Made by a program: the position numbers and the translations under genes. Shown piece after piece: positions 1 through 8,351 of a stretch of 20,511 bases of DNA. The DNA comes from an uncultured Prevotella sp. GTDB lineage: Bacteria; Bacteroidota; Bacteroidia; Bacteroidales; Bacteroidaceae. The notes beneath the pieces were generated by a model that was not told the origin of the DNA, made no database searches, and saw nothing but the letters and a program-made list of their open reading frames with translations. The stretch lies in NCBI GenBank assembly GCA_937889855.1, contig CALBYK010000100.1, positions 1 through 20,511 on the forward strand, written 5' to 3'. The first letter of the stretch is position 1. Every line of letters begins with the position of its first letter.

Positions 1-1006
1 TGCCACGAGCGGCATACTCCCATTCTGCCTCCGTAGGCAGACGATAGCGCTGCACGTAGCGAGCCTCAGCCCCGAGCCCCTTGAGCAGATATTCGGTGCG
101 CCATGCACAGAAGGCATTCGCCTGTTCCCATGTCACGCCTACAACAGGATAGTCATTGTACGCCGGATTGGAATAGTAGTTGCGCAAATAAGTTTCATTC
201 TCCGCATTTGGGAAGTCATTAACCCAGCACGTTGTGTCGGGATACACATTGACTATATATGTATTGAGAAAATCCCATGGTCCGCTGAGTTGGCGGTTGA
301 TAGTCTGTCGCACCACACGTCCCTCATCGTCAACATAAGCCGTATCCTTCGATATCATCACTGCCTCATCGGGGTTCACAGCCACGTCAGTGTTGAGGTT
401 GCGTTCCTCTGGATTGAGGCGGTTGCGGCGCAGCGCGGCAGCCGTATAGTCATACACTTCATAGCGGTAGTTCATCTGGCGGTAGTCGAGCATCTTCTCG
501 CCCGTGATGGGATTGGTTGTATATACGCTCTCGATTGCACGCTGCTCGTCCTCATTGGGCTTGCGCGGCAGAGGCTTCTTCCAGTTGAGATGAGGAGTGA
601 CCGGGTCGCCGTTCTTGTCCTCTGTAATCATGTATGTCTCGTCACCACCATACTGCGGGTCTGCAAGCCGCGTGCGGATGATGCTGTCGCGCACCCAAGT
701 GACAAACTGCTTATACTCGGAGTTAGTCACTTCGGTCTCGTCCATCCAAAATCCGTCAACAGACACGTCCTTCACTGGAGTCTGCCTACCCCACAACGAG
801 TCTTGCTTGTCAATGCCCATGTGGAGATAGCCACGGTTTACCCTCACCATGCCATAAGGTGTAGGCTCGACAAAAGAGCGTCCCCCGATGCCTACCACCT
901 CACCTCCACGGCCAGACGATGATGACGCCTTGCCACCGAAGCAGCCAGCAAGCATCATGGACACAGCCATAATGCTGAGAATAATTATACTTTTTCTTGT
1001 TTTCAT
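1..1006 (-). CDS. gldK: GldK/PorK-like T9SS lipoprotein (partial, 3' end beyond window)
   Basis: Reading the minus strand from the ATG at 1006 gives about 335 codons before the window edge. Residues 1-22 form a lipoprotein signal peptide ending in the lipobox LAGC (Cys22). The rest matches the formylglycine-generating-enzyme (FGE-sulfatase) fold used by GldK/PorK: GFWMDETEVTNSEY near residue 85, and VVGVTWEQANAFCAWR followed by YRLPTEAEWEYAARG close to the cut end. In the family, GldK/PorK is an outer-membrane lipoprotein that forms the periplasmic T9SS ring with GldN/PorN; it is not an active sulfatase modifier. No acidic residues directly follow Cys22, which fits periplasmic rather than surface exposure. 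It lies 32 nt downstream of porP, the usual porP-porK-L-M-N order, so gldL/M/N probably follow outside the window. The start was chosen because it yields the complete lipoprotein signal. Confidence 0.9.
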   Translation of the reverse strand, partial: MKTRKSIIILSIMAVSMMLAGCFGGKASSSSGRGGEVVGIGGRSFVEPTPYGMVRVNRGYLHMGIDKQDSLWGRQTPVKDVSVDGFWMDETEVTNSEYKQFVTWVRDSIIRTRLADPQYGGDETYMITEDKNGDPVTPHLNWKKPLPRKPNEDEQRAIESVYTTNPITGEKMLDYRQMNYRYEVYDYTAAALRRNRLNPEERNLNTDVAVNPDEAVMISKDTAYVDDEGRVVRQTINRQLSGPWDFLNTYIVNVYPDTTCWVNDFPNAENETYLRNYYSNPAYNDYPVVGVTWEQANAFCAWRTEYLLKGLGAEARYVQRYRLPTEAEWEYAARG

Positions 1007-1038
1007 CTATATTATTATTGTTTTTATCCTTATCATAT

Positions 1039-1980
1039 TTAAAGTGTCCTGACACTCTTGTGGAGGTTCTTTCCTTTCTTTGCAAGGTTAAGATCCATTT
1101 GATATCCCACAAAAAGCTCATGACTGCCATTGCCAGGATTAATGGCAGACGTGTACATCTCGTAAGAATAGCCCATCACTATACCATGCACATTTCCTCC
1201 AACGAGCACCGTCACCGAATTGGTAGGCGAATAGCTTGCTCCGACATACATCATCTTCTTGTCGTTGGTGTAGACGAGGCGTCCCCCTATGTCGCCACGC
1301 CATGCCACCCCATCGGTACGCACAAGGAATGAGGGCTTGACACTGAGGAACGGGTTGCGAAGCCGCAGCGTGCAGCCTCCTGTGGCATAATAAGTGGCAT
1401 CCACCTTAAGCTCGTTGCGCTCTCCAAGGTTTACAAGAGGCGAGTTGAGGTGTTGTGCCGACAACCCCATGTACCAAGAGCCATGCATATAGTACAGACC
1501 AATGCCGATGTCAAGAGCGTTTCCGTCAAGTTTTGACGATGAGAACGCCGGGTCGCTTGAGTCGTCAAGATCAAGCTTTGTCCCGTCAAAGCTCTCGCTG
1601 AGCAAGCCTATGGAAACACCAGTAGACAGTTGTCCGCCGAACAGCCGCGTTTTGAAGGCATATTGCAAGGCAAGCCGTTGATGGGTGAACAGGCCAATCT
1701 TGTCGTTAAGGAACTGCATGCCAGCGCCATGATAAGACTTGGCAAATATAAACGGCATGTCCGCCCCGGCATACATAGTCTGCGGATTGTGCTTGAATCC
1801 AGACATGTCCATGGCATATGCCGCTGCGACATTGAGCTTTGACTGCTTACCCACGGCGGCAGCATTGAACGACGGTTCCATGTCGAAGTAATGGCTAAAC
1901 GACACGTCGTACTGCGCGTGGCTCCCCATGGAGACAAGCGTAAGCATTATGGTTATTATTATTCTATAGCGTTTAAACAC
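1039..1980 (-). CDS. porP: PorP/SprF family type IX secretion outer-membrane protein
   Basis: A 313-residue protein with an N-terminal signal peptide (cleavage predicted after SHA, about residue 22). It then shows the hallmark start of the PorP/SprF family, QYDVSFSHYFDMEPSFNAAA, with the conserved Asn/Pro-rich pattern and many alternating hydrophobic/aromatic segments typical of an outer-membrane beta-barrel. Length is normal for the family (about 300-330). PorP-type proteins are outer-membrane parts of the T9SS; in Flavobacterium, SprF is needed for secretion of particular substrates. It is the first gene of the T9SS cluster here and probably cotranscribed with gldK. The 174-nt gap upstream separates it from the amylase gene. 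I found no clear TAnnTTTG promoter box in that gap, so its promoter is unresolved. Confidence 0.88.
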   Translation of the reverse strand: MFKRYRIIITIMLTLVSMGSHAQYDVSFSHYFDMEPSFNAAAVGKQSKLNVAAAYAMDMSGFKHNPQTMYAGADMPFIFAKSYHGAGMQFLNDKIGLFTHQRLALQYAFKTRLFGGQLSTGVSIGLLSESFDGTKLDLDDSSDPAFSSSKLDGNALDIGIGLYYMHGSWYMGLSAQHLNSPLVNLGERNELKVDATYYATGGCTLRLRNPFLSVKPSFLVRTDGVAWRGDIGGRLVYTNDKKMMYVGASYSPTNSVTVLVGGNVHGIVMGYSYEMYTSAINPGNGSHELFVGYQMDLNLAKKGKNLHKSVRTL

Positions 1981-2068
1981 GTATTTATAACGCTGGTTTG
2001 GCGTTATTATTGTAAGAAAACCATGTATTTTTTAAGGTATTTGTCAAAACATGCCATATATAAGCCGC

Positions 2069-2108
2069 AACGGGACGGCAGCAGGCTGTAACCCGCCACC
2101 GTCCCGTT
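2069..2108. repeat. 10-bp perfect hairpin between amylase and porP
   Basis: AACGGGACGG at 2069-2078 pairs exactly with CCGTCCCGTT at 2099-2108, leaving a 20-nt loop. It lies in the 3' flank of the amylase gene (stop at 2155) and upstream of porP. Neither strand has a T-run after the stem, so it is not a textbook intrinsic terminator. It could stabilise the amylase mRNA end or act as a weak terminator. The remainder of 1981-2154 shows only a short palindrome, CATCCGGATG, just after the amylase stop. Confidence 0.5.
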
Positions 2109-2154
2109 GATGAAGACAGTTTTGCCCTTCGGCTTAAGATGCATCCGGATGTCA

Positions 2155-4209
2155 TTATTTTATGGCCACCTTCTTCCCATTGACGAGATAGATGCCTTTT
2201 GTCAAACCGTTGAGAGCCTCAGCGGTAGAGACTGCGTTGCCGAAGTGGCGCAGCACACGCCCGTCGAGTGAGCACACCTGTGTAGGAGCCGTTGTCAGAC
2301 GGTCCTCAAGAGCGACAGCGCCTATGGCGGTAGGCTGTTCACCGGTGACATCCTTGACGAGATAGTGTCCCTGGTCGTCTGTGTCGGCCTGCACCTCATA
2401 ATAGGATGTGGCTGTCACGCCGCTGACATCAACCGTCTGCACACCATCTTTCTCGGCAAACACGAAATTAACATAGTCAGTAGGAGTATTGATGTTATAG
2501 TTCTTGGCAAACCACTTTCTTCCATTCTTCTCCATGGCTTCTGTTACATTGTCGCCAGGCCATTTCTTGTTAGTCGCGGCATGCGTATTGTCACCACCCC
2601 AAGTCCAGAAGTAGGCGTTGTCCCAGCCCACCTTGTCGGTGTTGACATATACCGATATTGCGTATGGCTTGAAGCTCTTCACCTCATAGGTGCGCGTCTG
2701 CACGCCCGACACATTTCCGTCGACAAGCAGTGCTACCTTCAATGTAGTTTCTCCTGAAGGCAGAGTTATGCTTGTTCCGTTGTCAACGGCAGCACTCTTT
2801 GCTGTCGGCTCCGAGCCGTCAAGAGTGTATACAAGCCGTGCACCGGCCGATGCCGACACGGCACGCAGTGTCACAGTCGGTTCGTTGTAGTAGAGTCCCG
2901 ACGGCAGCGACGGCCACGCCGTCTCCTGTAAATTTTCGATGAAATAACGCCAGTGGTAGCCCTCGGCTGCGAGAGCATAGCCTGCGGGCGCACTATACTT
3001 GTTGGCGGTCGTGCCCACGGCAGCAAGCAGCTTGCCGTTTGTGCCAGTGGTGGTGAATACGAAACGTCCCGAGCTGCTCTCCTCGCGCTTGTAGGAGCTT
3101 TCGTTGCTTATGCCCACAAGGTTGCGCAGCAATATCATGTTCTTTATGTCCTGCTTGCAGTCAATCCAGTGCTTGTAGAACACGCAGGGCGTGCCCGGCA
3201 TGGCAAGGATATAGGCATTGGCAGCAAGAGTGTCCTTGCGTAGCGGGTCCTGCTGCTCCGACTCCGAGCGTTTCTCGGTGTCGTGGTTCTCGACGAATGT
3301 CACGGCATAGCGCTTATAGGTGTTGTTGGTGGCGAGTCCGCCTGTGGCGAGTGTCGACCACACCCCGTTGTTGGCGGCATCGCGCACGGTGTAGCGTATG
3401 GGGAAGTCAAACGTCGCCGACTGTATCTTACCGTCTACCTTTGTAGAATTGAGCCACTGCATGAGCACGCTCTTGTTGCCGTCCCAGTATTCGCCTACGG
3501 AGAACTCCGGCTTGGCGTCGGCATTGTATATGCCAGTGAACTTGCCGTCGTAGCCCTTAGTCATGTCGTAGCGGAATCCGGTATAGCCGAAGTCGTCGAG
3601 GAGCATATGGAGATAGTCTTTCACAGTGTTCTGCACGTTCTGGGAGTTATGGTCGAGGTCACGCATACCGCTCCAGTCCTCACCCGAGTCGTTGTTGGCA
3701 CTAAGGCTCACGCCCTGCTGTTTGGCGGCTGCGGCAGCCTTGCCTTCGTCGTCATTGGCACACACGTCGGCGGCGGTCATGGTGTAGGTCTTGCCGTTGT
3801 AGGTCTCTGTGGGGAAGTCGAACCAATCCTTTACGGTGCCACGGTGGTTTATCACCACGTCGGCAATTGTGCCGATGCCCTTCGCCTTGAATGTCTTTAT
3901 CATAGAGCGGAGCTGCTGTTCGGAACCAAACGACGAGTTGTAATTGGTGAACCAATAGAGGTCGTTGTAGCCCATCGACTTGCCGCCGCACGACGCGCTC
4001 TGCGGAATCCACACGAGTTTGAAGTACTGCGCAAACTCGTCTGCCTGACTCTCAAGTTTTGTCCATGCCGATGCGTCATAGCTGTCCCAGTAGAATCCCT
4101 GGAGCATCACACCCTGATATTGCGATGGCCATCCCTGTGCGGAGGCGTTAAGGGGAAGAAGCCCCATACCGCATATAATACTTGCGATTGATTTAGTAAA
4201 ATTGTTCAT
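2155..4209 (-). CDS. Secreted GH13 alpha-amylase with C-terminal T9SS-like sorting domain
   Basis: A 684-residue protein. Residues 1-25 are a signal peptide ending NASAQG with no lipobox. The GH13 barrel follows: region I DVVINH (117-122), region II GFRYDMTKG with nucleophile Asp215, region III SVGEYW with acid/base Glu240, region IV FVENHD with Asp310. The spacing and wording (ADVVINHR, DLDHNSQNVQ, DMTKGY) resemble plant-type GH13_6/7 amylases more than SusG. Residues about 436-510 look like a chitobiase-C-terminal-type beta-sandwich. Residues about 515-600 look like a CBM26-type starch-binding module (AYFWTWGGDN, KWPGDN). The end (about 645-684: SLDGRVL, then LTKGIYLVNGKKVAIK) resembles a short T9SS type A sorting domain. 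It is the last gene of the malQ-pullulanase-neopullulanase-amylase run. Likely role: extracellular starch endohydrolysis, replacing the surface lipoprotein SusG. The T9SS assignment is inference from the tail and the neighbouring T9SS genes. Confidence 0.9.
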   Translation of the reverse strand: MNNFTKSIASIICGMGLLPLNASAQGWPSQYQGVMLQGFYWDSYDASAWTKLESQADEFAQYFKLVWIPQSASCGGKSMGYNDLYWFTNYNSSFGSEQQLRSMIKTFKAKGIGTIADVVINHRGTVKDWFDFPTETYNGKTYTMTAADVCANDDEGKAAAAAKQQGVSLSANNDSGEDWSGMRDLDHNSQNVQNTVKDYLHMLLDDFGYTGFRYDMTKGYDGKFTGIYNADAKPEFSVGEYWDGNKSVLMQWLNSTKVDGKIQSATFDFPIRYTVRDAANNGVWSTLATGGLATNNTYKRYAVTFVENHDTEKRSESEQQDPLRKDTLAANAYILAMPGTPCVFYKHWIDCKQDIKNMILLRNLVGISNESSYKREESSSGRFVFTTTGTNGKLLAAVGTTANKYSAPAGYALAAEGYHWRYFIENLQETAWPSLPSGLYYNEPTVTLRAVSASAGARLVYTLDGSEPTAKSAAVDNGTSITLPSGETTLKVALLVDGNVSGVQTRTYEVKSFKPYAISVYVNTDKVGWDNAYFWTWGGDNTHAATNKKWPGDNVTEAMEKNGRKWFAKNYNINTPTDYVNFVFAEKDGVQTVDVSGVTATSYYEVQADTDDQGHYLVKDVTGEQPTAIGAVALEDRLTTAPTQVCSLDGRVLRHFGNAVSTAEALNGLTKGIYLVNGKKVAIK

Positions 4210-4230
4210 AGTTAGTATTTATTAGGTGCA

Positions 4231-4251
4231 GCGGAGGCCGGAGACCTCCGC
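4231..4251. repeat. 7-bp hairpin between neopullulanase and amylase genes
   Basis: GCGGAGG (4231-4237) and CCTCCGC (4245-4251) form a GC-rich stem with a 7-nt loop inside the 49-nt gap between the neopullulanase stop and the amylase start. No T-run follows on the minus strand, so the genes can still be cotranscribed. It may be an mRNA processing or stability element. This is weak evidence from sequence alone. Confidence 0.4.
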
Positions 4252-4258
4252 CACAGAT

Positions 4259-6175
4259 TTACATTTCGAGCACCATCACGCCACGTGGCTGGAGCTTCAC
4301 GTTCTTCGTGAGGTCAATCTTATGTCCTGTGAGGACATTGGTAGCTTCGGTGCGCTCGCCGATTATCTCGCGATAGCGCTCGGTCGACATCTCGGCAGTC
4401 TTCGACGTGCCATTAATGACAGTCATCACCGCCTTGCCATTAAGCGTGCGTGCAACGACATACACACCCTTTACTGGTAAAAACTGCGTCTGTTTGCCCT
4501 TGGCAATCACCTCATTGCCCTGTCGCCAGTGGAGCAGTCGGCTTGTCCAGCGATACATATCCTGTTCTGCCTTGGTGCGTCCGGCCTTGTCGAAGGCGTT
4601 GTGCTTGTCGCCGGGGAAACCGCCGGGGAAGTCGCGACGCACATTGCCGTCGGTCACCTGCTTGGTGCCGTTCATCATTATCTCAGTGCCGTAGTAGAGC
4701 TGCGGTATGCGGTTGACGGTGAGCAGCAAGGCGAGAGCCTGTTTGAGGGCAAGAGAGTCCTGACCTTCGCCGAGGAAGCGGTCGGTGTCGTGGTTCTCGA
4801 TGAATGCCATCACGTTGCTCGGGTTGACATAGAGATAGTCGTAGCACAGCGAGTTGTAGATGCGGTTGAAACCCTTCCACCAGTCGTCGGTCTCCTCCGT
4901 CTTCGCCTGATTGAGCTTGTCGAAGAACGAGAAGTCCATGACGGTCTTGAGGTTGGAATTCACCTTTGCCAGTGGCGAGTCCTTCTGCCATGCGGCGGTG
5001 TAGGCTGGTTCCGTCGCCCACGTCTCACCAACGGTGTTGAAGTTGGGATATTCCTCATTGAGCACCTCCATCCAGTGGGCCATGCCCTTGCGGTCGGCAT
5101 AAGGATAGGTGTCCATACGTATGCCGTCGATGCCGACAGTTTCAATCCACCACTCCGAGTTCTGTATGAGATAGGTCATAAGATGCTGGTTGCGCTGGTT
5201 AAGGTCGGGCATTGTGGGCACGAACCATCCGTCTACCGTCTCGTGCATATCCACCTTCGAGGCGTATGGGTCGAGCACCGGCGTGAGCTTATAGCTCGTC
5301 TGGAGATACTTGTCGTTGGTCATCTGGTCGCCGTCCATCGTCTTGGTCTTCACGGCATCCTTCTGGTTCTCGGGAGCGAGCCACTCGGGAGTGTTAAACC
5401 AGTCCTTCGTGGGCATGTCCTTCACCCAAGGATGCTCAAAGCCGCAGTGGTTGAAAATCATGTCCATCACCACCTTCAAGCCCTTAGCATGGGCATCCTG
5501 CACAAGCTGGCGGTAGTCGGCGTTGGAGCCGAAGCGCGGGTCAACACGATAGTAGTCGGTGGTGGCGTAACCATGGTATGTGCTCTGCTTGCCGTGGTCG
5601 GGCGAGTTGTTCTCAAGCACCGGGGTGAACCACAGTGCTGTCACGCCGAGATCGGTGAAGTAGTCGAGGTGCTGGCGTATGCCCTCAAGGTCGCCGCCGT
5701 GACGGAGCGACGGTTCGCTGCGGTTGACGGTATAAGGGTTCATGCCTTTGACTTCGAGATGCTTGCCGCTCGACGCGAAGCGGTCGGGCATAAGCATATA
5801 GAGCACATCGGCATTGGTGAAGCCATTGTGGTCCTCGCCACGCATGTCGCGTGCCTTGAGCTCATACTTCACCGTTGTCTTGCCCTTAGGGGCACGGAAC
5901 TGCAGGTTCATCGTTCCTGGCTGCGCGCCCCCCACGTTCATATAGACAAGCAGGTAGTTGGGCGAGTCGAGACGCACGAGCGAGTCGATGCGCACACCTG
6001 GATAGTCGGTCGTGACCTCGGCAGAGCGTATGTCCTTGCCGTAGACCATGAGCTGCACCTGCGGATTCTTCATGCCCACAAACCAGTTGGTTGGATCAAT
6101 GCGGTCGATTTTCTGTGCTGCATTCATATTGATTGCTCCGCCAAGAAGAATGGCAGAAAGTAGAAGTTTCTTCAT
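4259..6175 (-). CDS. susA: SusA-like neopullulanase / cyclomaltodextrinase (GH13), periplasmic
   Basis: From the ATG at 6175 the protein has 638 residues, close to SusA neopullulanases. This start is preferred over upstream TTG/ATG codons (6208, 6202) because those overlap the pullulanase stop, while MKKLLLSAILLGG begins a normal signal peptide (cleavage near NAA-Q, residue 20). There is no lipobox, so a periplasmic location is expected. Residues about 21-110 form the N-terminal beta-sandwich of cyclomaltodextrinases. The GH13 barrel carries DMIFNH (238-243), GIRMDTYPY with nucleophile Asp355, TVGETW with acid/base Glu384, and FIENHD with Asp463. A beta C-terminal domain (about 565-638) closes the protein. 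The enzyme hydrolyses alpha-1,4 bonds in pullulan, cyclodextrins and maltooligosaccharides imported by SusC. It starts 19 nt after the pullulanase stop, so the two are very probably cotranscribed. Confidence 0.92.
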   Translation of the reverse strand: MKKLLLSAILLGGAINMNAAQKIDRIDPTNWFVGMKNPQVQLMVYGKDIRSAEVTTDYPGVRIDSLVRLDSPNYLLVYMNVGGAQPGTMNLQFRAPKGKTTVKYELKARDMRGEDHNGFTNADVLYMLMPDRFASSGKHLEVKGMNPYTVNRSEPSLRHGGDLEGIRQHLDYFTDLGVTALWFTPVLENNSPDHGKQSTYHGYATTDYYRVDPRFGSNADYRQLVQDAHAKGLKVVMDMIFNHCGFEHPWVKDMPTKDWFNTPEWLAPENQKDAVKTKTMDGDQMTNDKYLQTSYKLTPVLDPYASKVDMHETVDGWFVPTMPDLNQRNQHLMTYLIQNSEWWIETVGIDGIRMDTYPYADRKGMAHWMEVLNEEYPNFNTVGETWATEPAYTAAWQKDSPLAKVNSNLKTVMDFSFFDKLNQAKTEETDDWWKGFNRIYNSLCYDYLYVNPSNVMAFIENHDTDRFLGEGQDSLALKQALALLLTVNRIPQLYYGTEIMMNGTKQVTDGNVRRDFPGGFPGDKHNAFDKAGRTKAEQDMYRWTSRLLHWRQGNEVIAKGKQTQFLPVKGVYVVARTLNGKAVMTVINGTSKTAEMSTERYREIIGERTEATNVLTGHKIDLTKNVKLQPRGVMVLEM

Positions 6176-6194
6176 AAAATTTGTTCTTAAACAG

Positions 6195-8117
6195 TTAATC
6201 ATGTACAATCAGTGCCGACTGTGGGGCAACGGTGAGCGTCTTGCCGCTGACCAGTCCGATGCCTCCGGCGTTCACCTTGCCACCAGCCACCACCATGGTG
6301 TAGCTGCCCTCGGGCACATCGACTGTCTGTGGAGTCTTCTGCGAGTTGAGCACCACGATGATGTTCTGCCATGCGTCACCACCAGCATTGTTCTTCAGCC
6401 GGTAAGCCACGACTCCTGCGGGAGCCTGCAAGAACTCAAGGTTTCGTCTAATCTCGTCAGCCGAGCCCATTCGGAAGGCAGGGTGCTGACGGCGCAAGGA
6501 TATCAGACCTGTATAATAGTCGAACACCTGCGGATAGCGCTTGAGATTGTTCCAGTCGAGACGGTTGATTGAGTCGGGCGATTTGTAGGAGTTGTGCACG
6601 CCCTTCTTGTCGCGCAGCATCTCCTCGCCAGAGAGGATGAACGGCACGCCCTGCGACGTGAGCACGGCAGTCTGCGCAAGGAGGTCGAGACGTATCAGTT
6701 CGTCGTCGGTGATATAAGGCACTGTGGCACGCAGACGGTCGGTGAGGCACATATCGTCGTGGCAGCTCACGTAGGCAATCATCTGCGACGGCTCGTTAGT
6801 CCAAGCCGCCTTTGAATAGTTCACCTTCGTCATGTCTATCTGCGGATGGCTGATAGCTCCAGCGATGCCGAACTTGATGCTCTCCTCCTGCCCAGGCACG
6901 CCCACGAGGAATCCGCCCTTCGTGTCATCGGAGAACGGACCGCGCAGCGCGTCGCGCATGTCATCGCAGAAGGCTCCGATGCCATTGAGTTGGCGGGTGT
7001 TGGCCTTCATGGCGAGCTTGTCCTGAGGATAGGCACACGAACCGGCACTCCAGCCCTCACCATATATATATATTGAGGGGTCAATCTTGTCGACAGCGGC
7101 ACGTATCTCGTTCATCGTCTCAATGTCGTGCACGCCCATGAGGTCGAAGCGGAAGCCGTCGATGTGATACTCCCTTACCCAGTATTCCACGCTCTCCTTC
7201 ATAAACTCGCGCATCAATGGCTTTTCCGAAGCCGTCTCGTTGCCGCAGCCAGAGCCGTCGGAGTACTTTCCCTCGGCAGTCTTGCGGTAGAAGTAGTCGG
7301 GCCAGGTCTTCTGGAAGTTGGAGCCATTGATGTCAAACGTGTGGTTGTACACCACGTCAAGGATTACGCGTATGCCAGCCTTGTGCAGCGCCTGCACCAT
7401 CTGCTTGAACTCGCGGATGCGTGCCTTTGGGTCAGCGGCATTGGTGGAGTAAGAGCCTTCGGGCACGTTGTAGTTCACTGGGTCGTAGCCCCAGTTATAC
7501 TGTGCCGAATCGGGACGCGACTCGTCAACGCTCGCATAGTCAAACGACGGCAGGATGTGGATGGCGTTCACTCCAAAGCGGCGCAGATAATCGATGGCGG
7601 CAGGCTCGGTCAGGGCAAGGAACTTGCCCTTGTGCTTGATGCCCGACGAGAGGTCCATCGAGAAGTCGCGGTGGTGAAGCTCGTATATGACGAGGTCGCA
7701 CGGATTTTTTATAGCCGGTCGCACGTCGGCAGCCCAACCTTCGGGGTCGGTATCCTTGAGATCGACAATGGCTCCACGCTTGCCGTTCACGCCGACAGCC
7801 TTGGCGAACACGCCTGGAGTGACATCGGGCTGTGTCTGGTTGTATACACTGAATACGTAGAACTTACCCTTGAGGTCGTTCTTGACGGTGAGCCGCCACT
7901 TGCCGGCCCCCACGCGCTTCATCGACTTCACAAGCCCGCGGGCGGCATCGCCGTCGCTGTCGGTGAGCACCACGTCCACTTTCTTTACGTCAGGCGATGT
8001 TATCAGGTTGAAAGTTGTCGCTTTAGGCGAATACTCCACTTCATTGAATGTCTGTGCAAAAGTATGGTGACAGGCACAGGTGGTGAGAAGTGAGAGAAAA
8101 AGAGTTCGGAGATTCAT
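6195..8117 (-). CDS. pulA: Type I pullulanase (GH13 debranching enzyme), exported
   Basis: A 640-residue protein with a signal peptide (residues 1-21, cleavage after TFA). There is a beta-sandwich/CBM48-like N-terminal region up to about 120, then the diagnostic type I pullulanase motif YNWGYDP (207-213). GH13 signatures are DVVYNH (254-259), GFRFDLMG with nucleophile Asp325, IYGEGW with acid/base Glu354, and YVSCHDD with Asp454. The C-terminal beta domain runs from about 560. Type I pullulanases cleave alpha-1,6 branches in pullulan and branched maltodextrins. Two cysteines in the signal peptide (14 and 16) lack lipobox context, so a soluble periplasmic form is more likely than a lipoprotein. 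It lies 234 nt downstream of malQ, and no TAnnTTTG box was found in that gap, so it is probably read from the malQ promoter. Confidence 0.92.
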   Translation of the reverse strand: MNLRTLFLSLLTTCACHHTFAQTFNEVEYSPKATTFNLITSPDVKKVDVVLTDSDGDAARGLVKSMKRVGAGKWRLTVKNDLKGKFYVFSVYNQTQPDVTPGVFAKAVGVNGKRGAIVDLKDTDPEGWAADVRPAIKNPCDLVIYELHHRDFSMDLSSGIKHKGKFLALTEPAAIDYLRRFGVNAIHILPSFDYASVDESRPDSAQYNWGYDPVNYNVPEGSYSTNAADPKARIREFKQMVQALHKAGIRVILDVVYNHTFDINGSNFQKTWPDYFYRKTAEGKYSDGSGCGNETASEKPLMREFMKESVEYWVREYHIDGFRFDLMGVHDIETMNEIRAAVDKIDPSIYIYGEGWSAGSCAYPQDKLAMKANTRQLNGIGAFCDDMRDALRGPFSDDTKGGFLVGVPGQEESIKFGIAGAISHPQIDMTKVNYSKAAWTNEPSQMIAYVSCHDDMCLTDRLRATVPYITDDELIRLDLLAQTAVLTSQGVPFILSGEEMLRDKKGVHNSYKSPDSINRLDWNNLKRYPQVFDYYTGLISLRRQHPAFRMGSADEIRRNLEFLQAPAGVVAYRLKNNAGGDAWQNIIVVLNSQKTPQTVDVPEGSYTMVVAGGKVNAGGIGLVSGKTLTVAPQSALIVHD

Positions 8118-8123
8118 ATACTT

Positions 8124-8178
8124 AAAGCCCCTCCCCCAGCCGCCAGGGCGGCTTTTCCCCTCCCCGTGGAAGAGGGGA
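8124..8178 (+). repeat. GC-rich dispersed repeat, copy 1 (upstream of pullulanase)
   Basis: The plus strand reads AAAGCCCCTCCCCCAGCCGC and continues with two internal hairpins: AGCCGC/GCGGCT, and TCCCCTC/GAGGGGA. An imperfect copy in the opposite orientation lies at 8287-8346, and a shorter relative at 12692-12722. The end of the repeat lies only 6 nt before the pullulanase start codon, so on the minus strand a G-rich stretch is placed just upstream of the ATG. C/G-rich elements of this type are widespread between Bacteroidales genes. Their function is unknown. Confidence 0.65.
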
Positions 8179-8286
8179 GTGATATGTGTCGTGATGGCTG
8201 AAGGTGGGCACTTATTTTTAATTGTTTATATCAATAACTATATTAATAATGATATTTCAAGTCGAGTGACATGATTTGAAAAGCAT

Positions 8287-8346
8287 GCCCCTCCCCTTTC
8301 CAACGGTGAGTGGAAAAGCAGCTTTGGCGGCTGGGGGTGGAGCTTT
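8287..8346 (-). repeat. GC-rich dispersed repeat, copy 2 (just after malQ stop)
   Basis: Read on the minus strand this aligns with copy 1: AAAGC(T/C)CC(A/T)CCCCCAGCCGCC, then GCTTTTCC. It begins about 6 nt after the malQ stop codon. The two copies face each other across about 108 bp of AT-rich DNA (8179-8286) in which I see no gene, promoter box or operator. As RNA the pair could fold into one long imperfect stem between malQ and the pullulanase gene. Confidence 0.6.
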
Positions 8347-8351
8347 GCCTT

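Noticed and set aside
290..922. Plus-strand open frame of 210 codons opposite gldK
   Set aside because: The minus strand here reads a continuous GldK/FGE-type protein with a lipobox; the plus frame has no recognisable features.
2069..2108. Hairpin after the amylase gene as a standard intrinsic terminator
   Set aside because: The stem is perfect but no T-run follows on either strand, so it was kept only as a hairpin.
4529..6163. 544-codon open frame on the plus strand opposite the neopullulanase gene
   Set aside because: It is exactly antisense to a gene with complete GH13 motifs and signal peptide, and its translation (rich in Val, His, Leu, Ala, no domain) is typical of a mirror frame. The same applies to 3283-4191, 7128-8093, 9210-10133 and 11752-12645.
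6176..6208. Longer N-terminus for the neopullulanase (TTG 6208 or ATG 6202)
   Set aside because: It would overlap the pullulanase stop and place extra residues before a normal signal peptide; ATG 6175 is a better start.
8179..8286. Separate promoter for the pullulanase gene
   Set aside because: No CAAAnnTA (minus-strand TAnnTTTG) and no AAACGTTT operator core is present in the gap; cotranscription with malQ is simpler.
8124..8346. Insertion sequence
   Set aside because: The inverted copies flank only about 108 bp without any transposase frame; there is no direct evidence of a mobile unit beyond the repeat symmetry.
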